Below, piece by piece: positions 24,387 through 32,425 of a stretch of DNA of 33,286 nt. Position numbers and translations under genes: made by a program. How positions within the stretch are numbered: the first letter of the stretch is position 1; every line of letters begins with the position of its first letter. Origin of the DNA: Pseudonocardia sp. GTDB taxonomy: Bacteria > Actinomycetota > Actinomycetes > Mycobacteriales > Pseudonocardiaceae. The stretch spans positions 1-33,286 of the forward strand of contig NZ_JAOPWR010000246.1 of assembly GCF_025965585.1 (NCBI RefSeq). The letters run 5' to 3'. The notes under the pieces are model-generated. The model searched no databases. It was not told where the DNA came from and was given only the letters and a program-made list of their open reading frames with translations.

Positions 24387-25325
24387 TCATACAGAACCGG
24401 TGTAGAGCCAGCCGGCGTCGGCGCCGATACGCGCGGCCAGCGCGGAGAAGTCCCGGATCCTCGCATTCTGTGCAGAGATCGACCATATCGGCGCCAGGCA
24501 GAACGGCGGCAGGCCGTTGAGCGGCACCAGCACCAGGCCGGGCCGTTTCAGGACCGAGGGGAGCCGGGTGATGGTCACGTGGGCGATGTTCTCGTGGACC
24601 ACGACCGTGGCCGCTTCCTCCATGTAGCTGTCGGTCATCCGCCGCACCCGGCGGATCGGTCGCCCGGATGGCGTGACCGGCGGGGTCCAGGCGTCGGCGA
24701 ACCGCTGGGTGACCGGGGGAGGGTAGAGCAGGTCGTGGTCGGCGAGTTCCTCGACGTCGACCATGTCGTGCCCCGCCAGCGCGTGGTCGGCCCGGACCGC
24801 CACCGATCGCGGCTCACGCAGGATCACGGTGCCGACCTGCACCCGCGGCAGGTCCAGCGCATCGGGCTCGGCGGGGAACCAGGTGACGAACACGTCGTCG
24901 CGTTGCTCGTCGCACCACCGGCGGTGCTGCATCGACGGATAGGCGTAGCGCACCAGCGGGATGAGCGGGTAGGCCTCGACGAAGCCGTGCACCAGGGCCA
25001 CCGTCACCTCCTCGCGCAGCGAGTTGGCGAAATAGACCTGCAGCATCCCCTGCGGCTCCCGGCCGGCTGAGCGCTTGGCCGCGCGCATCGCCTCTTCCAT
25101 CCGTTGAAAGGCCGGGCGCGTCTCGTCGAACAGGGACTGGCCCAGCGAGCTGAGCCGCACGGTGCGACTGGTCCGCTCGAACAGCGGCGCGCCGATGCGG
25201 CGCTCCAGAGCGCGAATCGCCTGGCTGACCCGCGACGTCGTCAGGTGTAGGCGCGCCGCGGCCCGGCCGAAGTGCAGTTCCTCGGCGACCGCGAGAAACA
25301 CTTCGATCTCCCGGGCGATCTCCAT
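24387..25325 (-). CDS. LysR-family transcriptional regulator
   Basis: A 312-aa LysR-type regulator. Residues 1-65 are the winged helix-turn-helix (FLAVAEELHFGRAAARLHL, then SRVSQAIRALERRIG and LFERTSRTVRLSSLG). A linker helix and a two-lobed ligand-binding domain follow, with LQVYFANSLREEVTVALVHGF and DHALAGHDMVD. The ATG at 25325 sits at the normal LysR N-terminus. No divergently transcribed target gene lies next to it; the region to 25902 seems empty. Its effector and targets are therefore unknown. Confidence 0.93.
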   Translation of the reverse strand: MEIAREIEVFLAVAEELHFGRAAARLHLTTSRVSQAIRALERRIGAPLFERTSRTVRLSSLGQSLFDETRPAFQRMEEAMRAAKRSAGREPQGMLQVYFANSLREEVTVALVHGFVEAYPLIPLVRYAYPSMQHRRWCDEQRDDVFVTWFPAEPDALDLPRVQVGTVILREPRSVAVRADHALAGHDMVDVEELADHDLLYPPPVTQRFADAWTPPVTPSGRPIRRVRRMTDSYMEEAATVVVHENIAHVTITRLPSVLKRPGLVLVPLNGLPPFCLAPIWSISAQNARIRDFSALAARIGADAGWLYTGSV

Positions 25326-25902
25326 CCGATCACGGCCTTAGCTCAACGGATAGCGTCCCACGGGCCGACCCCACCGTGAAGCCCGGTCACGTGAGGCTGT
25401 GGCGGGCGGCTCGCCCCGGTGGAGCCGTCGCCGCCACAGGATCCGTCGCTGCGGAAACAGCCCGCAAGATCAGTTGCTCGGCAGGATGTAAGCCGGTCAG
25501 CGATCGGGTCGCGCTGGCCGGTACCACCGCCGACTCTTTCGTGGCCTCAAATCGCGGCCCATGTGTCCCGGGCGTGCACGGTGAACCGCACGACGCGCAC
25601 GGATGGACCCCGCGCACATCGTGAGCATGGCGAGCGAGGTTCTCGTAATGCGGAGGTCTGGTGTTCGCGCCCGGGGGTGAGCTTCCTCGAGGCACGGACA
25701 CCTTGTGGCCGGCCGCCGGATTGGTTCACGGCGCGGGGAACATGGCCACTCCAGCCGTCCTCGGTGTCCTGGGATCAGGGGTGGTTCCGGGTCGGGGCTA
25801 TTCCGAGGGTGCCGGGGGAGCACTGCGGAATACTCGCGCCCTCATGATGGCAGCCCAGGATTTCAAACGGTGGTCCCGGTCGACGCCGGTCGATGCGCCA
25901 TC
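25326..25902. other. 577-base gap without a recognisable gene
   Basis: Neither strand has a convincing gene. Open runs here are rich in Arg, Pro and Gly and lack ribosome sites. The promoter of the LysR gene should lie just right of 25325, but no clear box or T-N11-A motif stands out. Confidence 0.5.
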
Positions 25903-26871
25903 TCAGGACCATGATCGACGCGACCGGGCCTCCCAGTAGGCCGTGGCCGGTTCCGTGAGAGTTGCCAGTTCGGCCGACACCGCCGTCGGCAGATGCACGG
26001 AGGCGGCCCGGACGTTGCTACGCAGCTGCTCGGAGGTAGCCGCTCCGGACAGCACGCGCCACGCCCACGGCTGCGCCAGTGCGGCGGCGATCGCGAGCTG
26101 GTCGACGCCGATGTGCAGCTGTTGGGAGAGTTCGGCCACCCGCCGCTCACTCGGCGTCCCGTCGGCGCCGCCGGGTGCCAGCCGGCCGTTGGCCACGACC
26201 TCCTTGACGATCACCCGGGCGCCTGCGGCCGCGGCCTCGGCCAGCGCCGGACCCGCCGAGGTCTCCAGCACGTTCCATGTCGACTGGATCGAGGTGAACA
26301 GAGGCTCGCCGTCGATCACGACCTCCAGTGCGCGGCGCACGGCGTCCGCTTGGTCGGGCCCGGAGGTCGACACCCCGATGCGCACGCCGTGGTCGCGGAG
26401 GTCGGCGAGCGCGCGATGGAGCACGGGATCGTCGAGTGCACCGCTCGTCATGGTCGCCGAATGCACGTGGTACACCCCGAGTCGTCGGCCCAGCACCGCC
26501 CTGGTCTGCGCGTACTGGGTCCGGAACGCGGCCGGTGAGTGGTCCTTCACCTCGTGCACCGCGGCGTCCATCCGCCAGTCGCCCACGTATCGGTAACCCC
26601 ACTTCGACCCCACGATCACGTCGTCGACGTCAGGGTGTGCGGCGAGCCAGGCAGCGAGAAACTCCTCGGCTCTGCCGTAGGACCGGGCCGCGTCGAGATA
26701 GCGGATCCCCGCGTCGTAGGCGGCATCGAGCACGGCCAGGGTTCGCGCCCGCAGGTCGGCAACGCTGCGGTGACCACCGAGATCGCGCTCGCGTCCTGCG
26801 GTGAGGTAAGCCGGACGGCCGATCGCCGCCAGTCCGATGCCGAGCCGGGAGACCCCGGGAGCCGTGGACAT
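25903..26871 (-). CDS. aldo/keto reductase
   Basis: A 322-aa NAD(P)H-dependent aldo/keto reductase with the barrel and catalytic residues of the family: Asp-Ala-Ala-Arg-Ser-Tyr-Gly (DAARSYGRAEEF) with the catalytic Tyr, Lys in GSKWGYRYVGD, and His in YHVHSAT. The N-terminus begins SRLGIGLAAIGRP. The ATG at 26871 overlaps by one base the TGA of the IclR gene (TGATG), so the pair is coupled. It reduces or oxidises small carbonyls or sugars. Near a dihydroxyacetone pathway, a role in glycerol/dihydroxyacetone or glyceraldehyde interconversion is possible but not shown. Confidence 0.9.
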   Translation of the reverse strand: MSTAPGVSRLGIGLAAIGRPAYLTAGRERDLGGHRSVADLRARTLAVLDAAYDAGIRYLDAARSYGRAEEFLAAWLAAHPDVDDVIVGSKWGYRYVGDWRMDAAVHEVKDHSPAAFRTQYAQTRAVLGRRLGVYHVHSATMTSGALDDPVLHRALADLRDHGVRIGVSTSGPDQADAVRRALEVVIDGEPLFTSIQSTWNVLETSAGPALAEAAAAGARVIVKEVVANGRLAPGGADGTPSERRVAELSQQLHIGVDQLAIAAALAQPWAWRVLSGAATSEQLRSNVRAASVHLPTAVSAELATLTEPATAYWEARSRRSWS

Positions 26872-27650
26872 CAGGCTGAGGCGGGCGGCCGCAGGGCAAT
26901 GGGCACCGCGGGCGGCCAGGCAGGCGCGCCGAGTTCCCGCGAGATCGCGCGCGCGGCCGCGCGGAGCGCATCGAGTGCCGCAGCCCCCACCGGCCACTCC
27001 GCCGTCGGCACGACGAGGCCGATCGCGCCCGCGACCTCGCTCCCCGCGTCGGCGAGCGGGGCCGCGACGCTGCACTCGCCGAGCACGGCCTCCTCGACCT
27101 CGGTAGCGAGACCGGTCCGGCGCACCACGTCGAGTTGATCGCGCAGCTGCGCCGGATCGGTGATGGTCTCACCGGTCATGCTGCGGCTGTTGGCGGGCAA
27201 CTGGTCCAGTCCGTCGTCTGCGAAGGCGAGCAGGGCCTTGCCCAGCGCGCAGGCGTGCGCGGGGATGACGATGCCGACCTCGGGCATCTGCCGCGTTCCG
27301 TCCGGCCGCGGCTCGTGATGCACCACCACGACGTCACCCAGCAGCAACACGCCCGTACGGACCGCGCACCCGGTCCGCCGCGCCAGGTCCTCCGCCCAGG
27401 TCGAGACCCGCGCCCGCAGCTCAAGGGTGTCGAGGTAGACGTTGCCGAGCCGCAGCGTGGCGGGCCCGAGCCGGTAGCGCTGGGAGTCGCGTTCCTGCGC
27501 CACCATGCCGTGGGCCAGCAGGGTGCGGATGATCCCGTGCACGGTCGAGGGGGCCAGATCGAGCCGATTCGCGATTTCGCCGAGGCTCATCCGCCGTCCG
27601 CCCTGCAGGACAGCCAGGATGCGGAGCGCCCGATCCACCGCCTGGATCAC
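26871..27650 (-). CDS. IclR-family transcriptional regulator
   Basis: A 259-aa IclR-type regulator. The N-terminal winged helix is at residues 1-65 (VDRALRILAVLQGG, then SLGEIANRLDLAPSTVHGIIRTL). The C-terminal effector domain has RTGVLLLGDVVVVHHEP, PAHACALGKALLA and a central GECSVAAPL. The order IclR - glycerol facilitator - dhaKLM on opposite strands is like actinobacterial glycerol or dihydroxyacetone loci, where an IclR protein (GylR type) represses the pathway. It is read divergently from the dha genes, with about 140 bases between, and is coupled to the aldo/keto reductase gene downstream. Confidence 0.92.
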   Translation of the reverse strand: MIQAVDRALRILAVLQGGRRMSLGEIANRLDLAPSTVHGIIRTLLAHGMVAQERDSQRYRLGPATLRLGNVYLDTLELRARVSTWAEDLARRTGCAVRTGVLLLGDVVVVHHEPRPDGTRQMPEVGIVIPAHACALGKALLAFADDGLDQLPANSRSMTGETITDPAQLRDQLDVVRRTGLATEVEEAVLGECSVAAPLADAGSEVAGAIGLVVPTAEWPVGAAALDALRAAARAISRELGAPAWPPAVPIALRPPASA

Positions 27651-27725
27651 CTGTCACCGACCTCTTCGCCGATACCGAATGACGCCTTGTGTCCGTCGTC
27701 ACAGCAGCGTAGCGTACGTCCGACG

Positions 27726-27740
27726 TTCGACATCGCCGAA
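27726..27740. promoter_or_regulatory. candidate operator between the IclR gene and the dha cluster
   Basis: TTCG-N7-CGAA (27726-27729 and 27737-27740) lies midway between the divergent genes. Short inverted repeats of this kind are used by IclR-type proteins. The arms are only 4 bases, so this is weak. Confidence 0.25.
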
Positions 27741-27790
27741 TCAGATTCGACCATGCGCCCTTCTGAGGAGCCCCATGGAACGAGCCATCG

Positions 27791-28030
27791 TTGGTTCAGA
27801 AGCTCACCGCTGAGGTGATCGGCACGGCGGTCCTGGTGTTCATCGTCGTCGGCGTCATCCACCGTAAGGCGGTCGCCGGGTACGCCGGTCTCGCGATCGG
27901 CCTCGTGGCGGCCGTCGTCGCGGCGCTGATCTCCACGACCATCTCCAAGCCCCGGGCTGACGCCACGAGCGCTGCCGCAGCCACAGGCGTCGGGGCTTCC
28001 GTACCCGCGCCCGCCAATGCCACTTGCTGA
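27791..28030 (+). pseudogene. internally deleted aquaporin/glycerol facilitator remnant
   Basis: The frame from TTG 27791 starts VQKLTAEVIGTAVLVFIVVG, a typical first membrane helix of MIP-family glycerol facilitators. It then jumps to HRKAVAGYAGLAIGLVAA, which fits a later helix of the same family, and then to AALISTTISKPRADATSA, which looks like the last helix and tail. Only 79 residues remain, against about 240-280 normally, and both NPA pore boxes are gone. A GAGGAG ribosome site precedes an ATG at 27775 whose frame stops after 12 residues, suggesting a further frameshift near the start. The remnant precedes dhaK by 12 bases and probably was once the uptake gene of the operon. It could alternatively be another small membrane protein. 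Confidence 0.6.
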
Positions 28031-28042
28031 GCGGAGACAATC

Positions 28043-29044
28043 GTGAAGAAGCTGATCAACGACCCGGCCGATATCGTGTCCGAGGCACTGCGCGGAATGG
28101 CGGCCGCGCATCCGGAGCTTCGGGTCGATCTTCCCAACAAGATCATTTATCGGCGTACGGTACCGGTCGCGGGCAAGGTGGGGCTCGTCTCCGGCGGTGG
28201 CTCGGGTCACGAGCCGCTGCACGGCGGGTTCGTCGGCACCGGCATGCTCGACGCGGCCTGTGCCGGGGAGGTCTTCACCTCCCCGGTGCCCGACCAGATA
28301 CTCGAGGCGACCAAGAACGTCGACGGCGGTGCAGGCGTGCTGCACATCGTCAAGAACTACACCGGCGACGTGATGAACTTCGAGATGGCCGCCGAACTGG
28401 CGGCCGCCGAGACCGGGGTCGACGTGGTCTCGGTGGTCACCGACGACGACGTCGCCGTCCAGGACAGCCTCTACACGGCGGGCCGCCGCGGGGTCGGCGT
28501 CACGGTGCTGCTGGAGAAGATCGCCGGCGCCGCGGCGGAGCAGAGCCGCAGCCTGTCGGAGGTGGCCGACGTGGCCCGGAGGGTGAACGCCAACGGTCGC
28601 AGCATGGGCATGGCGCTGACCTCGTGTGCCGTGCCTGCTGCAGGCAAGCCCACGTTCGAGCTGCCGGAGACCGAGATCGAGATCGGTATCGGGATCCACG
28701 GCGAGCCCGGCAGGCGACGGCTGCCACTCGTACCTGCGGCCCAGGTCGCGGAGCTGCTGCTGGAGCCGATCCTCGCCGACCTCGACTTCACCGGCGGTGA
28801 CGGGGTCCTCGCCTTCGTCAACGGCATGGGTGGCACCCCGTTGCTGGAGCTGTACCTGATGTACAACGAGGTCGCGACGATCCTGGAGAAGGCGGGCGTG
28901 GCGGTGGCCCGGTCGCTGGTCGGCCCGTACATCACCAGCCTGGAGATGGCCGGGTGCTCGGTGACGCTGCTCAAGCTCGACGAGGAGCTGGTCGGGCTCT
29001 GGGACGCGCCGGTGCGCACGCCGGCCCTCCGCTGGGGTCTGTGA
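28043..29044 (+). CDS. dhaK: dihydroxyacetone kinase subunit DhaK
   Basis: The 333-aa substrate-binding subunit of PEP-dependent dihydroxyacetone kinase. It shows the family start ([12 protein letters not shown]), [19 protein letters not shown] with His56, NYTGDVMNF with Asp109, and GIGIHGEPG with His219, which corresponds to the histidine that binds dihydroxyacetone covalently as a hemiaminal. Length matches the PTS-type (not the ATP-dependent fused) enzymes. The GTG at 28043 follows GCGGAGA. It lies 12 bases after the facilitator remnant and 4 bases before dhaL, so the three dha genes form one operon. Confidence 0.96.
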   Translation: MKKLINDPADIVSEALRGMAAAHPELRVDLPNKIIYRRTVPVAGKVGLVSGGGSGHEPLHGGFVGTGMLDAACAGEVFTSPVPDQILEATKNVDGGAGVLHIVKNYTGDVMNFEMAAELAAAETGVDVVSVVTDDDVAVQDSLYTAGRRGVGVTVLLEKIAGAAAEQSRSLSEVADVARRVNANGRSMGMALTSCAVPAAGKPTFELPETEIEIGIGIHGEPGRRRLPLVPAAQVAELLLEPILADLDFTGGDGVLAFVNGMGGTPLLELYLMYNEVATILEKAGVAVARSLVGPYITSLEMAGCSVTLLKLDEELVGLWDAPVRTPALRWGL

Positions 29045-29048
29045 CGCT

Positions 29049-29696
29049 GTGGACGAGCTGGACAGCTTCGACGACGCGGCGCTGGGCCGATGGATCCGGA
29101 CGTTCGCCGGTCTGGTGGCGGCGAACAAGGATGTCCTGACCGAACTCGACTCCGCCATCGGCGACGCCGACCACGGTGCCAACATGGATCGCGGCATGCG
29201 CGCCGTCGTCGCGGCGCTGGACGGGACCGAACCCGCCGGCGCCGCGGCGCTGCTCAAGCAGGTCGGCATGACCCTGGTGAGCACGGTCGGCGGGGCGAGC
29301 GGCCCGCTGTACGGCACATTCTTCCTGCGTATGGCGACCGCAGCCGGTGAGGTCGACTCGCTCGACGGCCCGGCGTTCGCCAAGGCGCTGCACGCCGGTC
29401 TCGAGGGCGTGGTTGCCCGCGGCAAGGCCGAAGCGGGCGACAAGACGATGTTCGACGCGCTGGCTCCGGCTGTCGAGGCGCTGGACCGCTCGATGGCGGC
29501 AGGCGCACCGTTGGCTGAGGCGTTGCGCGCCGCGACGGCGGCCGCGGAGAACGGACGCGATGCGACGATCCCGATGCTCGCGCGCAAAGGCCGTGCGAGC
29601 TACCTCGGCGAGCGCAGCGTGGGACACCAGGACCCGGGCGCGACCTCAACGGCATTGCTGGTGGCCGCGGCGGCCACCGCACTGGACAAGGGCTAG
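29049..29696 (+). CDS. dhaL: dihydroxyacetone kinase ADP-binding subunit DhaL
   Basis: The 215-aa subunit that carries ADP as a permanent cofactor, rephosphorylated by DhaM, and passes phosphate to dihydroxyacetone in DhaK. Key features are the Mg/ADP-binding Asp cluster in DSAIGDADHGANM, the GGASGPLYG turn, and DKTMFDAL and GHQDPGATS near the C-terminus. GTG at 29049 is 4 bases after the dhaK stop. Length is normal for DhaL. Confidence 0.96.
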   Translation: MDELDSFDDAALGRWIRTFAGLVAANKDVLTELDSAIGDADHGANMDRGMRAVVAALDGTEPAGAAALLKQVGMTLVSTVGGASGPLYGTFFLRMATAAGEVDSLDGPAFAKALHAGLEGVVARGKAEAGDKTMFDALAPAVEALDRSMAAGAPLAEALRAATAAAENGRDATIPMLARKGRASYLGERSVGHQDPGATSTALLVAAAATALDKG

Positions 29697-29706
29697 GGAA
29701 CACCGG

Positions 29707-32292
29707 ATGTCCACGGTCGCCCGCAACGAACCGGCAGGCCTGGTCGGGCTCGTGGTCGTGTCACACAGCCGGGCGCTCGCCCGGGCCGCTGTCGCGCTGG
29801 CCGGCGAGATGCTGCACGGCAGGCAGGTGCAGGTCGAGGTTGCCGCGGGACTGGACGAGACGACCTTCGGTACCGATGCCGGCCAGATCATCGAGGCGAT
29901 CACCGCCGCCGATCAGGGGCAGGGCGTCGTGGTGCTGATGGACCTCGGCAGCGCTCTGCTCTCGGCCGAACTGGCACTGGAACTGCTCGACGACGACGCG
30001 CGAGCACGGGTGCTGCTGTGCCCCGCGCCGCTCGTCGAAGGCCTGATCGTCGCGGCGGTGGCCGCGGCGGGCGGCGCAGGCCGGGACGAGGTCGCTGCGG
30101 AGGCGTCCGCAGCGCTCGCAGGCAAGACCTCCCACCTGGCTGCCGAAAAGCCGGCCGAGGGCGGCGTGGCGCAACCATCGGAAGAACCCGCGCAGGCCGG
30201 CGAGCTGACCGGCGTCTTCACCGTCACCAACCTCCACGGGCTGCACGCCCGCCCTGCGTCACGCCTCGTGCAGTCGGTGCGCATGCTCGACGCCCGCGTG
30301 TTGGTGCGCAACCGGACCACCGGGTCGCCGTGGGTGCCCGCAGGCAGCCTCTCGAAGGTGGCAACGCTCGGGGCCCTACATGGCCACGAGGTCGAGGTCA
30401 GGGCCATCGGCAACCAGGCCCCCGAGGCGCTGGATCACCTCCTGACGCTCGCCGCCCGCGGCTTCGACGAGGCCACCGGCAGTACCCAGGCCGCAGGCGA
30501 CGGCGTCGCAGGCAGCGGGGTCGGGACCGGCGGGAACGAGGCCGCCACAAAGGGGACCGCCACAGGGAGAGCCGCCTACGCGGAGGTCGCTTCCGCCGAG
30601 GCACCGTTGCCCGCCTCGCCCGGCGTCGGCATCGGCCCGGCGTGGCCGATGAGGCTCGCGCCGGTCGACGTCGCGGAGACCCCTGCCGAGGACCCGGCCA
30701 CCGAGTGGCGCAGGCTCAACCAGTCGATCGCGACCGTCCGACGCAACGTAGGCCGGGTCCGCGCCCGCGCCGCGCGCGAGGTCGGCGAGGCCGACGCGGC
30801 GATCTTCGACGCGCACCTGCTGCTGCTCGACGACACCGACCTGCTCGGCGACGTCCACGGCCGGCTCGACAGCGGGTGGTCCGCCGCGGCGGCCTGGTCG
30901 GCAGCCATCGACGCCGTGGCGGCGGAGCTGGCGACCGTTCCCGATCCGTACCTGCAGGCGCGCGCGGCGGACGTCGCCTCGGTGGGCGAATCGGTGCTGC
31001 GCGATCTGCTGGGGCTGTCCACCGGTGATGCGGCACCGGCCGGTGTCGTGGTGGCAGGCGATCTCACGCCCACCGAGGCCGCCGAGCTCGATCGGTCGCG
31101 GGTGGACGCGGTGGTACTGGCCTACGGAAGCCCCACGGCGCACAGCGCGATCCTGCTGCGGGCGAGAGGGATCCCGGCGGTCGTCGGCGCAGGTCCGGGA
31201 GTACTCGGCATCGCCGACGGCACGCTGCTGGCTGTCGACGGCAGCCGCGGTGAGGTCGTGGCCGACCCGGCCTCCGACGTGCAGGCACGCTTCCGGGCGC
31301 GGGCGGCGGAACTTGCGCGGCAGCAGCGCCAGGCCCTCGCCGGCGCCACGTCGCGCGCCGTGACCCGCGACGGCGTCGAGGTCCTGGTCGGCGCGAACGT
31401 CGGCTCGGTGGCCGACGCTCGGTCGGCACGCGCAAGCGGTGCGGACCTCGCCGGTCTGGTGCGGACCGAGTTCCTGTTCCTCGGCCGACCGCAGGCTCCG
31501 GGCGTCGACGAGCAGGAAGCGGTCTATCGCGAGGTCGCCGCGGCACTCGACGGCAGGCGGATCACGTTCCGGACCCTCGACGTCGGCGGGGACAAGCCAC
31601 TGAGCTACCTGCCGATGCCCACCGAGACCAACCCGTTCCTCGGCGTCCGCGGCATCCGGTTGTCGCTGGCCCGTCCGCAGCTGCTGGCAGACCAGCTCCT
31701 GGCGCTGGTACGGGTCGCGCACGACGTGCCGATCAGCCTGATGTTCCCGATGATCGCCACGATGCGGGAGCTGGTGGTCGCCCGCCGAATGCTCGACGAC
31801 GCGATCAAGCTCGTCGGCCGGGGCGATCCGCCCGACCTGCATGTCGGCATCATGGTCGAGGTGCCTGCCACGGCGCTGAAAGCCCGGGCCTTCGCCCCCC
31901 ACGTCGACTTCTTCAGCATCGGCACGAACGACCTCACCCAGTACGCGCTGGCCGCTGAACGCGGCAACAGCGCCCTGGCCGCAGTCGGGGACCCGTTCGA
32001 TCCAGGGGTTCTCGCGTTGATCGAGGCGGTCTGTCGTGGGGCGACCGTCTCCCGCGCGGTGGTAGCGGTCTGCGGCGAGTTGGCCGCCGACGAGCGGGCA
32101 ACCGGATTGCTGATCGGCCTCGGCGTACGCGAGCTCAGCGTGGCCCCGGGTGCAGTGCCGATGATCAAGGAGAGCGTCCGCAGGCAGGACCGGCGGGAGG
32201 CAGGCAGGCTGGCCGCCGCCGCGCTGGCGGCCGACGGCGCGGACGCCGTCCGTGAGCTCCTCACGACGTGGCGCGCCGACGTCGACTCCTGA
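29707..32292 (+). CDS. dhaM: multidomain phosphotransferase DhaM (EIIA-HPr-EI)
   Basis: An 861-aa fusion that carries phosphate from PEP to DhaL. Domain 1 (1-~140) is the EIIA-Dha fold with active His20 in VVSHSRALARA. Domain 2 (~165-255) is HPr with His180 in LHGLHARPAS. After an Ala/Gly-rich linker, domain 3 (~300-861) is a complete Enzyme I: phospho-His479 in SPTAHSAILL, RTEFLFLGR, FSIGTNDLTQY, and catalytic Cys789 in VVAVCGELA. Enzyme I and HPr are often truncated in DhaM, but here all are full length, so the protein may not need separate ptsI/ptsH products. The ATG at 29707 is 10 bases after dhaL, with AGGG just before. Confidence 0.96.
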   Translation: MSTVARNEPAGLVGLVVVSHSRALARAAVALAGEMLHGRQVQVEVAAGLDETTFGTDAGQIIEAITAADQGQGVVVLMDLGSALLSAELALELLDDDARARVLLCPAPLVEGLIVAAVAAAGGAGRDEVAAEASAALAGKTSHLAAEKPAEGGVAQPSEEPAQAGELTGVFTVTNLHGLHARPASRLVQSVRMLDARVLVRNRTTGSPWVPAGSLSKVATLGALHGHEVEVRAIGNQAPEALDHLLTLAARGFDEATGSTQAAGDGVAGSGVGTGGNEAATKGTATGRAAYAEVASAEAPLPASPGVGIGPAWPMRLAPVDVAETPAEDPATEWRRLNQSIATVRRNVGRVRARAAREVGEADAAIFDAHLLLLDDTDLLGDVHGRLDSGWSAAAAWSAAIDAVAAELATVPDPYLQARAADVASVGESVLRDLLGLSTGDAAPAGVVVAGDLTPTEAAELDRSRVDAVVLAYGSPTAHSAILLRARGIPAVVGAGPGVLGIADGTLLAVDGSRGEVVADPASDVQARFRARAAELARQQRQALAGATSRAVTRDGVEVLVGANVGSVADARSARASGADLAGLVRTEFLFLGRPQAPGVDEQEAVYREVAAALDGRRITFRTLDVGGDKPLSYLPMPTETNPFLGVRGIRLSLARPQLLADQLLALVRVAHDVPISLMFPMIATMRELVVARRMLDDAIKLVGRGDPPDLHVGIMVEVPATALKARAFAPHVDFFSIGTNDLTQYALAAERGNSALAAVGDPFDPGVLALIEAVCRGATVSRAVVAVCGELAADERATGLLIGLGVRELSVAPGAVPMIKESVRRQDRREAGRLAAAALAADGADAVRELLTTWRADVDS

Positions 32293-32320
32293 AACCGGGC
32301 GAGCACGGCGCGACCACCAC

Positions 32321-32350
32321 ACGATCGACCGGCACACGACCGACCGGCAC
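32321..32350 (+). repeat. 15-bp near-perfect tandem repeat after dhaM
   Basis: ACGATCGACCGGCAC (32321-32335) is followed directly by ACGACCGACCGGCAC (32336-32350), one mismatch apart. It is a two-copy local repeat with no assigned role. Confidence 0.85.
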
Positions 32351-32370
32351 GCAGGCGAGCACTGCCTGCG
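32350..32370 (+). terminator. possible terminator of the dha operon
   Basis: CGCAGGC (32350-32356) and GCCTGCG (32364-32370) form a perfect 7-bp stem with a 7-base loop, 57 bases after the dhaM stop. There is no T-tract, which is common in this GC range. Confidence 0.45.
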
Positions 32371-32410
32371 GCAACCGCGTGAAATGCGGCGCCGATGTCT
32401 GCGAACTCTT

Positions 32411-32425
32411 TGACAACTAGTGTCA
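32411..32425. repeat. 15-bp inverted repeat TGACA-N5-TGTCA
   Basis: TGACA and TGTCA flank ACTAG. The site could be an operator or an insertion-sequence end, but no adjacent gene supports either. Confidence 0.4.

Noticed and set aside
25335..25365. tRNA-like start (CCTTAGCTCAACGGATAGC) right of the LysR gene
   Set aside because: Only a D-arm-like string is present; there is no matching acceptor stem, anticodon arm or TTC-G T-loop within 90 bases.
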